A stretch of 64,000 nt of DNA from Flaveria trinervia (taxonomy: Eukaryota; Streptophyta; Magnoliopsida; Asterales; Asteraceae). A program made the translations under genes and the position numbers. Below the pieces are notes generated by a model. That model was not told the DNA's origin. It was given only the letters and a program-made list of their open reading frames with translations, and ran no database searches. Location of the stretch: contig CM046456.1 in assembly GCA_025506515.1 (NCBI GenBank), positions 16,596,294-16,660,293 of the forward strand, in the 5' to 3' direction. This document shows positions 1-10,270 of the stretch, in pieces. Within the stretch, counting starts at the first letter, position 1, and each line of letters begins with the position of its first letter.

Positions 1-1455
1 CTGCACTGCACGGAGGGGGCGATTCCATAGCAGATTCAATGATCTAGGATTTAGAGGAATTGGAGCTCAAGGACTTAAGCTTTGGTGGTGTGGGGGATCA
101 AGACATTATAGTGATAAAATCAGGATCGAAAATAAATTTAATTCTCTTTCTAATATTGGACTATATGCAGAACCCACAACTAAAACCATCTAGTGGGTGC
201 ATATACATAATTAATGTTGGTCAAACATGATAGATGACAGAGAAATTAATAAGTCAAAACTGGGCAAACAAAGGCAATGACAAGTTATTCTAAAAAGGTC
301 AAATCGATTGCAGCGATAATTTCCAGACAAATCTTCAAACTAACCACAACCAATATAGGCGACATTTTTTCTACTGTAACACTTACATATACGCTAGACC
401 GTAAACAACAAAAAAGAAAATTGACCTATCATATTGGTCAGCCAGTCAGCCTAGAAAGCGGGCATATGTAAACTAAATCAAGGTATAACTTTACGAAAAT
501 ACAGGCTTTTCATCTGAAATAGCTAATATTATTTAGGTATTTAATTAACAAACTACTGTGCATTTGTTGCGAATGATCATAGCAAAAGGCTATACGAATA
601 CAGTCTTTGCAAGTATAAAGTGAATGAATAAAATTGACAGAACAGCCAAAATGAACCATAAGCGGTCACTTGTGAAGTTTAAGTGTTTAACTCGAATACT
701 TTTGTTGTTGTCCCTGGCTTTTACCTTGTAGGGTGAACCATACATTGTTGCAAATCCATAAGTGATGGTTTTGATTATGATTCAAATGGCTAACGTCTAT
801 TAGTCTATGTACGCACCTGACGAAAAAGTGACAATTTAGATATGAAAATTTCTAAGCAGATATGCAACAAGATTCTGACATCTTCCACAATGACGTAAGA
901 AAATTAAAGGCAATGATTTTCAATAATTTCCCAGCATCAACTTTATATTTCCAACTTACTTTATAATTTATATACATGCTTGTCAAAACAAGTTTGATCT
1001 CCATGCTATATAATACACAGCAGGGGTATTTTGATTTACATTATAAAACTCTGATAATTAAGTGTAATACTTGGGCACATCTACTTAAGATTAACAGGTA
1101 ATTAGGGGTCAAATCATACAAATAATACTAATTACAACCAAAGTGGTATTAATTGGTGGAACAAAAACCAAGTCTTTAGCCTTATATTATCTATTGCTTC
1201 CTAAATAATCACACTTTGCCAAACCCTCAGAAACAATCAAAATGATCATTACAATTTCAAGTCCACAAAGCACATCCAAACATTATCTTATCTTAATCAC
1301 TAACCAATGAATTAATTCTGTTCGCTGAGTATCAATCCCCACCTCACATCCAAACACCCTCTAAACTTTATTAATGTCCTAAGGGAAGATAACACATAGA
1401 TACACAGAAGCTAATCAAATATAAACTGTGAACAAAAAGCCTCTACATTGCATAC
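1..1455 (-). other. Probable first intron of the eIF2B-delta gene; no exon recognised
   Basis: This stretch follows the exon at 1456-1962 on the minus strand and starts with a GTATG donor (minus-strand reading of 1455-1451). It is AT-rich with scattered stops in all frames. I see no second exon, no RNA gene and no recognisable transposon in it. The 64-codon plus-strand ORF at 277-471 has no recognisable motif and is probably chance. If the gene call is right, the next exons lie outside the window to the left, or in parts of this stretch I could not recognise. Confidence 0.45.
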
Positions 1456-1962
1456 CAGTAACATTCGGTTGCAAATCTCTAACAACCGAAACAGTCGTCA
1501 AGCTTTTGGGCTTCACTTCCGGCGGCAACTCAAACCCTCCGGCAGGCAACGACGACGCCACCTTCCCAGAACCACCACCACCACCACCTCCACGGCTCCG
1601 GCGGTGGCCGGGCGACCGGCCACCCTTGTCCTCAAAGAACTCCCCAACAGACGCAAACTCCGAGGGGTTATAACTACCAACGGGGACCACAGATTCACCG
1701 CGGTGGAGGGGTGAGAGCAGTTGAGGGGGGGCGAATCCAGCTGGAACCGTGAGGGATGAGAGATCGGAGAGGTGACGTGGCGGGGGGATCATGACGGGAG
1801 ATAGGGAATTGCCGGAGGGTGAGAGGTCGGATAGGGGCGGAGATGAGGGGGAAGTGGTGGATTGTGGTAAGGGGACTGATTGAGATCGATCCGGTGGGGC
1901 GAAGAACCCGACTTGACGGACCTTCGGGTCGATGACGGTCCGGGGGTGCGCCGGGGGTCCAT
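1456..1962 (-). CDS. eIF2B-delta: Translation initiation factor eIF2B delta subunit, first exon (partial, frameshifted near the start)
   Basis: eIF2B is the cytosolic guanine-nucleotide exchange factor that recharges eIF2 with GTP; delta is one of its regulatory subunits. What I see is the disordered plant N-terminal region only: an ATG at 1962 followed by M-D-P-R-R, then in the next frame DPKVRQVGFFAPPDRSQS, LSPVMIPPPRH, a serine/glycine-rich stretch, VPVGSYNPSE and LTTVSVV. I recall these blocks, in this order, from plant eIF2B-delta proteins. The MDPRR start and the DPKVRQ block are in different frames; the shift falls at a run of five G (plus strand 1942-1946). Translation could otherwise begin at the in-frame ATG at 1792 (MIPPPRHLSD), which would drop the conserved block. 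The exon probably ends at 1456 with donor GTATG. The catalytic-core homology region is not in the window. The gene reads away from the transposon nest. Confidence 0.7.
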
Positions 1963-1963
1963 T

Positions 1964-2133
1964 GGTGGTGCTGCTGGTGGTGCTGCTGGTGGTGCTGCTG
2001 GTGGTGCTGCTGGTGGTGCTGCTGGTGGTGCTGCTGGTGGTGCTGCTGGTGGTGCTGGTGGTGGTGCTGCTGGTGGTGCTGGTGGTGGTGCTGCTGGTGG
2101 TGCTGGTGGTGGTGCTGCTGGTGGTGCTGGTGG
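1964..2133 (-). repeat. 12-bp tandem repeat (GCTGCTGGTGGT) in the eIF2B-delta leader
   Basis: About 14 copies of a 12-bp unit, with some units shortened by loss of one GCT, lie immediately upstream of the ATG at 1962. On the gene's strand the repeat reads AGCAGCACCACC. In the frame of the ATG it would read Pro-Pro-Ala-Ala, but a TAA (plus 2143-2145) closes that frame upstream, so it is better placed in the 5' UTR. The long translated ORFs on the plus strand here are low-complexity artefacts. Confidence 0.75.
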
Positions 2134-2136
2134 GTC

Positions 2137-2144
2137 TAGGGTTT
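2137..2144 (-). promoter_or_regulatory. Telo-box (AAACCCTA) near the eIF2B-delta transcription start
   Basis: On the minus strand the sequence reads AAACCCTAGA just upstream of the leader repeat. Telo-boxes are common near the start sites of plant genes for the translation machinery, which fits the gene call. The exact start site cannot be fixed from sequence alone. Confidence 0.5.
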
Positions 2145-2205
2145 AGAGTGGAGATGAAGGTGAAGGTGAAGAAGGTGAAGAAGGTGAGTGTGAGTGAGTG
2201 GACAT

Positions 2206-2868
2206 TTGGAGGTGTGTTGGGGTTGGAGGAGAGGGGGTTTTTGACACTATTCTAAAAATGATAGTATGAGGATAACATTGAAAAGAAGTAAAAAAGATTT
2301 TACAGTTTATATTTTAATTAGATAGGTTGGTTATGATTGAATGAGTTTTTTAGAAGTTTTTTTTATTTTTTAAAAGGTAAAAAAATAAAAATACCTTTTT
2401 AAATGTTACAAATTATAACTTTTATTGATTTCTAGAGAGTTATTTTTGTTTTTTTACATTTTAAAAAAGTCAAAAGAAGTTTTTAAGAAGCTCTTCCAAA
2501 CATACACATTTTCTTATTGTTTGAATTTACGACTCTAAAAGTTTTAAAACATAAAAATTACAAGTTGTTTCGAAACTTGTTTTTATTATTTATGTTTTGA
2601 AGGACATAGAGTAAAGTTTTGAAGCTTTATGTATAAATAGTTGATACACTAATTTATTTACTTATTTGAAAATGTGCGTACAAAGATACAAATCAACGAG
2701 GATGGAAGTGAAAAAAACAGAGAAAGAGAGAGAGATAGAGAGAGGAAAGACTAGGAATTAGGAAAAGAGAGAATGAAGACGAGGTCTATGGCCGGGGAAT
2801 CAAGTGGAGGTGGGAGATGATGGTGAGCTTGGTTTTCATGGGAATTTGTTTTTTTACATTTTTAAAAC
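2206..2868. other. AT-rich intergenic DNA, probable promoter side of eIF2B-delta
   Basis: No reading frame or repeat family is recognised. A GA-rich tract (about 2715-2748, repeated GAGA) lies inside it. GAGA tracts are frequent in plant promoters, but no specific function is supported here. Confidence 0.4.
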
Positions 2869-3150
2869 GGTTTACACTTAGAGAACCAGCACGTTTTTGT
2901 TCCTTTTGTCTTTGATACATTTGGCTCCCTAGCGCCAGAAGCTATCAACTTTTTGACCAGGATCCAACGGGTCATAGACAACCATTGCTCAATTCCGGGG
3001 AGGCAAGGATTTGTTTTTGGAAGGTTAGGATTTGCTATTCAGAAAGGGGTGGCGGCGCAGCTTGTTGCCCGTCTACCTTCTATTTTGATGTAACTTGACA
3101 AAACATTATTAATGGATTATCTTATCCAATTTACAATCAAAAAAAACTTA
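2869..3150 (+). pseudogene. 5'-truncated LINE-like retroposon 3' end
   Basis: An uninterrupted frame of about 74 codons ends at a TAA (3090-3092). It contains FVFDTFGSLAPEAINFL and GFAIQKGVAAQLVARLPS. I recall this type of C-terminus from plant LINE-related or reverse-transcriptase-annotated proteins. A short 3' UTR and a run of A (3142-3149) follow, as expected for target-primed retroposition. There is no ATG or RT core upstream, so it is a 5'-truncated copy. A processed pseudogene of a host gene is the alternative. Confidence 0.45.
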
Positions 3151-5502
3151 GAGTTGTATCATTGAGAATAATAACCAACGACAACAAGCAAATGACTCAT
3201 CTATGTTTAGGATAGAATCCATTCAAAGGTTTTGATGTTGAGCCTCAATTTTCTCAATTAAAAAGATAAGTTCTTTATTTCTTTTTATTTTTCTCTTTTT
3301 CATCGCTATGTGTTGTTTTATATTAAGTTTCGTGTGTTTGTTGATCAAATTTTAAAGCTAGATTGGAAAAGACTATGCTTGTTAAGTAATAATTACAATA
3401 ACTACGCAAAGATCTAGAGTTGTCATAAGAAACTTATATGTTAAAGGTGTTTGATTTTGTAAGAGATCCTGTGTATTGATGTGTTAGATGCATGTTTACC
3501 AGATTTTCATACCAAAAACTTGCAATGGTTGATGCTGGTAATAAATGCACATGATATGGTATAAAGCTACTGATCTAAGTTTAACAAAAAATCAAACACT
3601 ATTATTTGTTTCTAAGTGTGAGCCTTTGTCAAACATCCAAGTAATTATTTTCACTAAAATATTGATTTGAAAGATTTTGAGAAAGGGCATTGCCCTAGCA
3701 AAATTTATTAACAAACAACAAAAGAATTACAATGGCAACTAACCTCACGGGATATAGCCCAAAGTGGAGAGTCCTAAAAAAGAGAAATTATAGACATGAA
3801 ACAATTATAAACTACTATGCCGAACATAAAAAAATGCTAGGATTAAGAAGGAAAAGAAAGTTGATGTTTGAGATCATATGGTTTATAAGATCCATGTGTA
3901 TTACAATCTAGTTGCAGAAACACTTGTGAACATCATCAATAGTGGTTGTCATTATTTTTAAAGGAAGAAAATTTGTTGGACTATCATTGAATCTCACAGG
4001 AAAAAAACAATTATTTGAGTAAGTCTTATTCTTTTCATTTACTACAACATGAAGACTTATTTAATGAGCTTAATAAAACATTAAACAAAAGAATTCTTTC
4101 TTGCTAGCGATCCGGTTCAATGTGTATTAAATAATAAACGACATAGAGAATATGCATTGCCTTAATAACATAATTTATCGATGATAATTTGGAGCAGTCG
4201 CAAAAAAATTCTTCGATACTTCACCATGAGCAGATCGGTAGCAAGATATGTGAGTTTATTAGTAAGAGAAATGAACAAGGGATTAGTAAAGTAAATTTGA
4301 ACACTAATCATTTTAATCACTAATCATTTTAATCAACATCAACACTTATTAGTAAGAGAAATGATTAGTTGAAATATCATCTCATCATTCTACTCGTGTC
4401 TTTGGCTTTCTACTATAGTCGGATTAGTAAAGTAAATTTGAATAACAAAATAGGTTATTACCTGAACAAGGGATTTTATTTGTACCCCACAACAAATCCC
4501 TAAGTGTTCAAAATGTTAATTATATATATTCAATAAGATAAGATTATTGACCTCTCCAATTAATTATTTGTCACTTGATTGTAATAAAGACTATATGTAT
4601 TCACTTTTCAATCTATCATTGTATCTTAAATACATTATAAGCTTACTAGTTAAGAGATCAAAAAGTGTTGTTCCACAACTTAACCATACTAGGAGTTGCG
4701 TAAATTAGGTATGTCACTTTGTTCAAAAACCAAATGGCTTTCAAATGCTTTTGTGTTTGTTTTTTTTACTCAACTAAGTTTTATAAAGTCTTCGCTACAA
4801 CATGGAATCTAACTGCTATTTATATTATTAAGAAGTAATTTTCTATTTTTCAAACTAAAATTCAATATAAATAGTTTTGTAAAACAAAATATTCAAATAA
4901 CTTCTAGTTAGTTATGTTTATTATTGGGGTTTTATGTGTGTGTTTTTTAATGTTTAAACTAAACTTATTTTACAAAATACTTCAATACTGATAGAATTTT
5001 AGCTTTTAACTCTAGAAAGAGGTTCATGCTCTAGACTCTTAACTATGAGCTCTAGTTTTCATACGCTAATTTATTTTGCTAAACATACCCTATGTTTAAT
5101 AGCTTGGTGAATTGAAGCATTGGTCTAGTAGGGGTCATTTTCTGACATCAAAACATACTCATTGTACCCAAATTAATCATGTATTGAATAGAACTTTTAT
5201 ATGGCATAGTTTTAAATTTTAAGTGTTACTGTCTACTTGTTACATCATATTTAAGATCATGGAAAACATTGTTTGTTTGTTCAAAAGGAATGAACTTTAA
5301 TCTTAGTAAGTTCAATCATGATGGATTTGAGTTTTCGTATGTTTCTATTTGTGTTTTCATGTGTGTTTTTTTCAGACCTGGTTTTTTTTTCTTTTTTACA
5401 TAGTATTCTGACCGCACTATGACTTCAGTGGTCAATGATCCTAGTGATGACAGAATTTAATTTCATTTTACGTCTCAATTCCCAATTCCCGTACTTATTA
5501 AA
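3151..5502. other. AT-rich intergenic DNA without recognised genes
   Basis: No coding region is recognised. Local duplications occur at 4255-4445, where the string AGTAAGAGAAATGA appears at about 4261 and 4349 and the string GGATTAGTAAAGTAAATTTGAA (22 bases; core GTAAAGTAAATTTGAA) appears at about 4280 and 4420. This suggests a small rearranged repeat. Confidence 0.4.
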
Positions 5503-5533
5503 ACTAGTTTTATACCCGTCTAGTGGCCGGGTA
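5503..5533 (-). mobile_element. Possible Helitron 3' terminus
   Basis: Read on the minus strand, a 6-bp hairpin (TACCCG with CGGGTA, loop of 9) is followed by a short A/T spacer and then CTAGT. Helitrons end in a GC-rich hairpin a few bases before CTRR and insert before a T. No matching TC-type 5' end was found, so the element boundary and size are unknown. Confidence 0.3.
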
Positions 5534-6864
5534 ATTATAACGTCATAGGGTCATAAATATATTTTTTGGCATTTCTAAATGAAATTAGCATTTATTTAAG
5601 ATAAAAATCCAGCGTTTATAACTCGTGAGGGACAAAATAAACATTCACTAAAATATTCACATATTATTAAAATCAATTTAACATTCAACTCGTGCTTTCC
5701 ATCATCAATCAAGATCAAATATAGCAACCTTAATAACTTCAAACTCTTCAAATGTGACATTTCTCCTGTTGTATATTAAATCTTCAGCACCATATAAATC
5801 CCACTTTAACTTCTAATATTTTGATTATTTTTGAGTTTCAAGGAAGAATTATTCAATTAATTGTCTTTAGAACTTAATAATTTTGACTCCGAAACCTTCC
5901 ATTCCCTTTGAACATAATGGTACATCGTACTTTTTACAATACAAATAAATTACCTAAAGCACAGCCTTCAAATTCGCCTCTAACTTTTGTCGACCTCGTG
6001 TTGCTGAACCACTAGAGTTCTTAATTGCAATTCAAGACACACTCATCATACATTTTAAACTACAAAATCGCCATCTCCATTCACCATCTTCTGAAAATTT
6101 CAATTAAACACCCCCAAAATGAATATGATTTAACTAAGGTTAGAGGGAATAGAAAAGCAATTAAGCATCAGAGTAATAGGTAATTGATCAAAGCCCTCTT
6201 ACCTCCTCATCTGTTCCGGTTGATCCACGGTTTCCGATAGTGAGCGAGTCGACTAGGCACCACCTCCATCACACCTAATCACAACCATGATTGCGAAACA
6301 TCATCATGGTGAGTTGACATCAGTTTTCGCCTCTGATTGTGAAGAAATCCAGAGTTGAAAGGGGTAAGAAAGGTTGTAGTAGAAGAAAAGTTGAGCACGG
6401 TAGAAGCAGTGATCATAAAGGAAGGAGCAAGGAAAAAACACAACAACCGCCTCCATCGGAACCTTTGTTGCTAGCAGAATCATTCATTTCAGAAGCAAAT
6501 GCATCTTGCCAGTGCAGATTTAACTCTTCTTTGATCTTCTAGTAGAATTTAGTCATTCCCATCAAACTCTCGTGAAGCACTTGGAGATAGAGAACTTGAA
6601 GAACAAGTTTATGTTGGGGTGAGTTTTGTGGTGAATCTCATGCCCTCTTTCTTATTTATAAGCATCGCCTTTGAAGATATGCTGAAACCGTATCTGGTGA
6701 CCGCAATACCCCACATGCACTACTCCCCACTATCCGTCTTAATCGGTGAATGAGATAACCACCGGTAACTGCTGACCTATAAGAAGCTACTTGTAACCGC
6801 CGTAACCGTCGAATTTAAACGGCTAAGATTTGATTTCAGGATGTTTAACGGTCGAGATCAATCA
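5534..6864. other. Non-coding or unrecognised sequence
   Basis: The 67-codon plus-strand ORF at 6339-6542 is rich in Lys/Arg/Ser and has no recognisable domain; I do not call it a gene. The stretch 6690-6860 is less AT-rich than its surroundings and contains several AACCG/CGGTTA words leading into the palindrome at 6865. Confidence 0.35.
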
Positions 6865-6891
6865 TACCAGCGGTTACACTAACCGCTGGTA
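6865..6891. repeat. Perfect 12-bp inverted repeat with a 3-base loop
   Basis: TACCAGCGGTTA (6865-6876), loop CAC, then TAACCGCTGGTA (6880-6891). The arms contain the AACCG/CGGTT core typical of plant MYB sites. It may be a binding-site dyad or a small hairpin. Confidence 0.7.
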
Positions 6892-6959
6892 ATATAATTA
6901 TTATTATAAATATTAAGGTAATGTAAATGGAGAATTCAATGCAATTTAGATTTTAATAA

Positions 6960-7290
6960 TCTAAACTATGATATATTGAATAATCTATACTATTAGTTCG
7001 GTCAACAATAATCTTGAATTTCATTTTTGTTGTCAAGGGCAATCCTAATAGCAAAATTATCATCAATTTACACTTGATTTCCATTAATTTTCACTCGATT
7101 TCGTTGTATGTTACTATATTTCACTCACAATTATCATCGTTAGAAAAATCAAGTGAAAATTAAAAGTAAATTAATGAATGATTATGCTACTAGGATTGCA
7201 CTCGATAACAAAAATGAAGATTAGAATTATTGTTGGTCAAATTGATAGTTCGAATTATGATTAGCCAATAAAAATGTTTGAATTATTTAA
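6960..7290. mobile_element. Fold-back MITE with long terminal inverted repeats
   Basis: The left arm (core about 6998-7060: GGTCAACAATAATCTTGA, then CATTTTTGTTGTC and GCAATCCTAATAGCA) is the reverse complement, with scattered changes, of the right arm (about 7177-7245). Pairing continues inward through AATTTTCACTCGATTT and its partner AATCAAGTGAAAATT. The element is AT-rich and non-coding, about 300 bp long. Outer ends and target duplication are not certain. Confidence 0.6.
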
Positions 7291-8212
7291 ATTAAATTTG
7301 TCATATAATAATAATGAATGTTACAATTAGGTAACTTCTTGAAGAATGGGAGAAACCCTTGAGCGTGTTTTGCATCTACAAATATCAAAACATGGCAGGA
7401 GATTATATATTCAATCAAATTATTTATCGTTTTAAAAATCTTATGTTATTCAACCTTTGATTGAAGAAAACAAACTGAGGTAAGTTGTTTACCAATTTTG
7501 AGCTGCGGAAGCTTTTTTATCATGTAAAACTCCATCCATGTTATATTGTTTGTTAATAAAGTAAAAAAGTAACACAAATTATAAGTAAATTAGGGTTTTT
7601 TCAGGATTTAAGGTTCGCCACAACACTAATTTTAGGGAGGGTTTTAGGATATTAAACAGGAAAGAGAAGTGGCGATCTTTCTGGAAGGATATACTAGAAA
7701 ACATTTCATGAGATTTTTCAATATTATCAATAAATAGGTAAATGCACCGGTTTAATTTTAAGAAAAGTAATACATATAAACATTTTGATTCAATTTCTTA
7801 CCAAAATGGTCATTTACTTTTTGCACATAAAAATTTGGCTAAACCTTAGCTATGCGCAAATAATTCAGGCTATACCTTAGCCATTTGCAGCAAAAATAGA
7901 CTATATCTTAGTCGTTTGAAAAAAAAAAGTATGCTGAATCATAGAAGTATGGATAAGTTAGGTTATATCTTAGTCATCTAAATAGACTAGGCTAATTCCT
8001 AGTCACGAGAATTGCTTTTAATAAATTAAAAACGTTACGCAGTGTGCGTGGTAGGTTTTTGTTGAGAATTGTTTTTTATCTATTAATGGTTTTATTTTAA
8101 TTTTATTAAAAAATGTTAAGTCTTCCGCCGCAAAACGTGAGTTCTCCCGCTATTTACCGCTAGCAGCTCAACTAGTTAGATGCTTTTACTTCCATACTTT
8201 TATACTAGGTTT

Positions 8213-8214
<2 letters not shown>
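7291..8214. other. AT-rich sequence without recognised genes
   Basis: No coding region or known element. Degenerate repeats of TAGGCTAxACCTTAG-like words occur between about 7840 and 8000, in both orientations, without a clear period. Confidence 0.35.

Positions 8215-8275
<61 letters not shown>
8215..8275. repeat. (TA)n microsatellite
   Basis: About 30 uninterrupted TA dinucleotides. Confidence 0.95.
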
Positions 8276-8279
<4 letters not shown>

Positions 8280-8710
8280 TTATATACATTTGTATAATTT
8301 GTTTTAATTGTCTATATCAGTTTGTATAGTAAAGTTTGTGTGGTTCATATTTTGACTACTTTGAGAAGGTCCTCCAAAACTGCTCCAAAATACAAATTAA
8401 TGTTGTTTAAAAAATTGCTCCAAAAGGTCATCCACTCCAAAAGTTCCAAACGATACCCTTTTAAAGTTTTTTAAAAGAAATTCAAAACTTTTTTTAAAAC
8501 CCGATACTTGGTTTTACTCTATATAAATATAATTGTCTCGATGATTTTCGAGGAGATAGCATGTAGTCTAGTGGAAGAACCTACGCGGTTTAAATCTCAC
8601 TCCCCTTAGTTCAGTGATTTGTTTGTTTGTTTTTTAACTTGATTTAATGTGAATTTAAAATTATTAGTGGTCATTATGTTTTCCTACAAAGGAGATTGGA
8701 AGTGTTGGTT
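8276..8710. other. Left flank of copia element 1; nothing recognised
   Basis: AT-rich sequence with no gene. It precedes the 3' LTR of element 1 and would be the site into which that element inserted. Confidence 0.4.
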
Positions 8711-9009
8711 TGTGATAGGTTCAAATGGATCGATCTGTAATTGATATCAAGCAATTAACAATAAATTGAACAATGTAATCAAAACAACAAAATATCAAAA
8801 AATTCATAGAATTTTCATTGATATTGGATGGATTACAAAGTCCAAAATTGAGAGAAAAATATCTAAAGTCTTAGCCTGCACATCCGTAAGCAATCCTATT
8901 TATACAATAATCAAGAAACAAAAAGGAACATATATTTACACAATAAGTCCCTAAACTATGACAAAACTTATCCAAAGACTAAAATGCTAATCTTTCTAGG
9001 TTTCTAACA
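8711..9009 (-). repeat. 3' LTR of copia element 1
   Basis: In element orientation (minus strand) the LTR starts TGTTAGAAACCTAG at 9009, directly after a purine-rich tract (CTTAAGGAGAGTATT), and ends ...CCTATCACA near 8711. It is short, about 300 bp, compared with about 850-950 bp for elements 2 and 3, so the left end is less certain than the right. The ORF at 8766-8954 inside it is spurious. Confidence 0.55.
8896..8904 (-). promoter_or_regulatory. TATA box in the LTR of copia element 1
   Basis: Reads TATAAATAG on the minus strand, within the LTR and in the element's orientation. Confidence 0.4.
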
Positions 9010-10238
9010 ATACTCTCCTTAAGATTCGCATTTGTCTTCAGCAAAAATAGTCTTCAGGTTCTTCTTTAATCTTGAACATTGGCTTCTCTTTGTAGAGCTC
9101 TAGTTCTTTAAGTGCTTTCTTTATTGAAGACTTGAACTTCCTAGCTAGAATTACTTGCTCTGGCTTGGAGTCATTAGTCTTAATCTCCATTGCTTCCATC
9201 ACCAACAATGTTTCTTTTGATAAGCCTGCAATATCAACATTAGCATACATCTATATTGGTTTTCGATTCTCTTTTGTATATTTTGATAAGCCTGCAATGT
9301 CAACATTAGCATACATCTCTATTGGTTTTCGATTCTCTTTTGTATACATCGCTAATACTCCCTTGCTTGAAATGCTCCTAAACTCAATATCTTTTATATC
9401 TTTCTTCATAATATTCGCATATGACATTGCCTTCCTCAATGAGATTCTTTTCATAGTAGCATTCATCACTTTAATAATGGTCAAAAAGTATCTTCTGTCA
9501 TTATCTGCTTCTACTGATGATACTGCTTCAAAATTTTGATTGGGCAAGAATGATATATTACTAGGATGAAGGAGTTTGAGTTCAATACTCCAAACAAATT
9601 GATCATATCATTATCCCAATCAGTTAAATTCCTTACAAGCTTTATATGAAGTAGATGAATCATAAAACCATCTCAAATTGGTTTTGATGATTGAGTGCCA
9701 TCTATAACTTTCAATCCAGGATTTGTTACTTTTTCAAAATACTTATCACTGAATGTCTCTAAGTAACAATCATCCATAGCCTCACTAGATTCACCTTTCT
9801 TTGATTTCTTCTTCATCTTAGCAAAGTAGCTTTTGTCTTTTTGGTCACAACAAGTTTGAAGAAATGTTGGCATTCTAGATATACCTCTATTAAGAAACTT
9901 CATAAAAATTTCTCCCCTTTCAGCCTTTGTAGGATTAATCAGTGGTAACTTATGTAATTCTTTCAAATCTTGCACTGGTAAAGAAATGATGCTTGAGTAG
10001 AAATGATATACATCATAAATAGCATTAACTCTTTTGATAAGAAAGGCATAAAAAATCTCATCATATTCACTTCTTTGATTTTATCAGGCACAATCATTGC
10101 ATTCAGCAATTCAGAAATTGATTGTCCTGTTTGAAGCACATTTCTCACAAGATCTCCAGCTGATCTAGCTTTATTCCAAAGCTGATTTTGATCTATAAAA
10201 ACTTTGTAACCTTGTTTTTCAACATTAGGAAACATATC
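9010..10238 (-). pseudogene. Copia element 1 extra ORF, C-terminal part (broken)
   Basis: The frame continues from the part at 35849-37948; the two were separated when gypsy element A inserted (ATATC on both sides). Visible pieces contain NQLWNKARSAGDLVRNVLQ, HKLPLINPTKAERGEIFMKF and KKALKELELYKEKP. They are mostly charged and helical, with no membrane segment. Breaks include a frame change near 9970, a stop near 9673 and a TAG at about 9251 inside the first copy of a 66-bp duplication. The end abuts the polypurine tract and the 3' LTR. The function is unknown; in SIRE-type elements an ORF in this position has been called env-like, but nothing here supports an envelope. Confidence 0.55.
9215..9346 (-). 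repeat. 66-bp in-frame tandem duplication in the element 1 extra ORF
   Basis: Two copies, 9215-9280 and 9281-9346, differ at about two bases. Each encodes 22 residues including NRKPIEMYANVDIAGLSK. One difference turns a Glu codon into TAG in the 9215-9280 copy. Confidence 0.85.
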
Positions 10239-10270
10239 TGTAACACCCGAAATTTTTTTTGAAGCTGACG

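Noticed and set aside
1..140. A second exon of eIF2B-delta at the very left edge
   Set aside because: Translations of all minus-strand frames show no block I recognise from the family.
1880..2255. ORFs of Gly/Ala or Val/Leu repeats on the plus strand
   Set aside because: They read through the 12-bp leader repeat opposite the eIF2B-delta exon; no gene signals.
3672..3790. Possible LINE 3' UTR on the minus strand (TTGTTTGTTAATAAATTTTG followed by CCCTTTCTC)
   Set aside because: It resembles plant LINE tails but has no adjacent coding sequence or clear A-tail.
6339..6542. A 67-codon Lys/Arg-rich ORF as a small gene
   Set aside because: No homologue recalled, no supporting context; left as unrecognised.
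8553..8600. tRNA-like or SINE-like box A (TAGTCTAGTGG) and box B (GGTTTAAATCTC)
   Set aside because: The boxes are only about 12 bases apart and box B is degenerate; no cloverleaf.
8766..8954. A 62-codon plus-strand ORF
   Set aside because: It lies wholly inside the 3' LTR of copia element 1 and has no recognisable motif.
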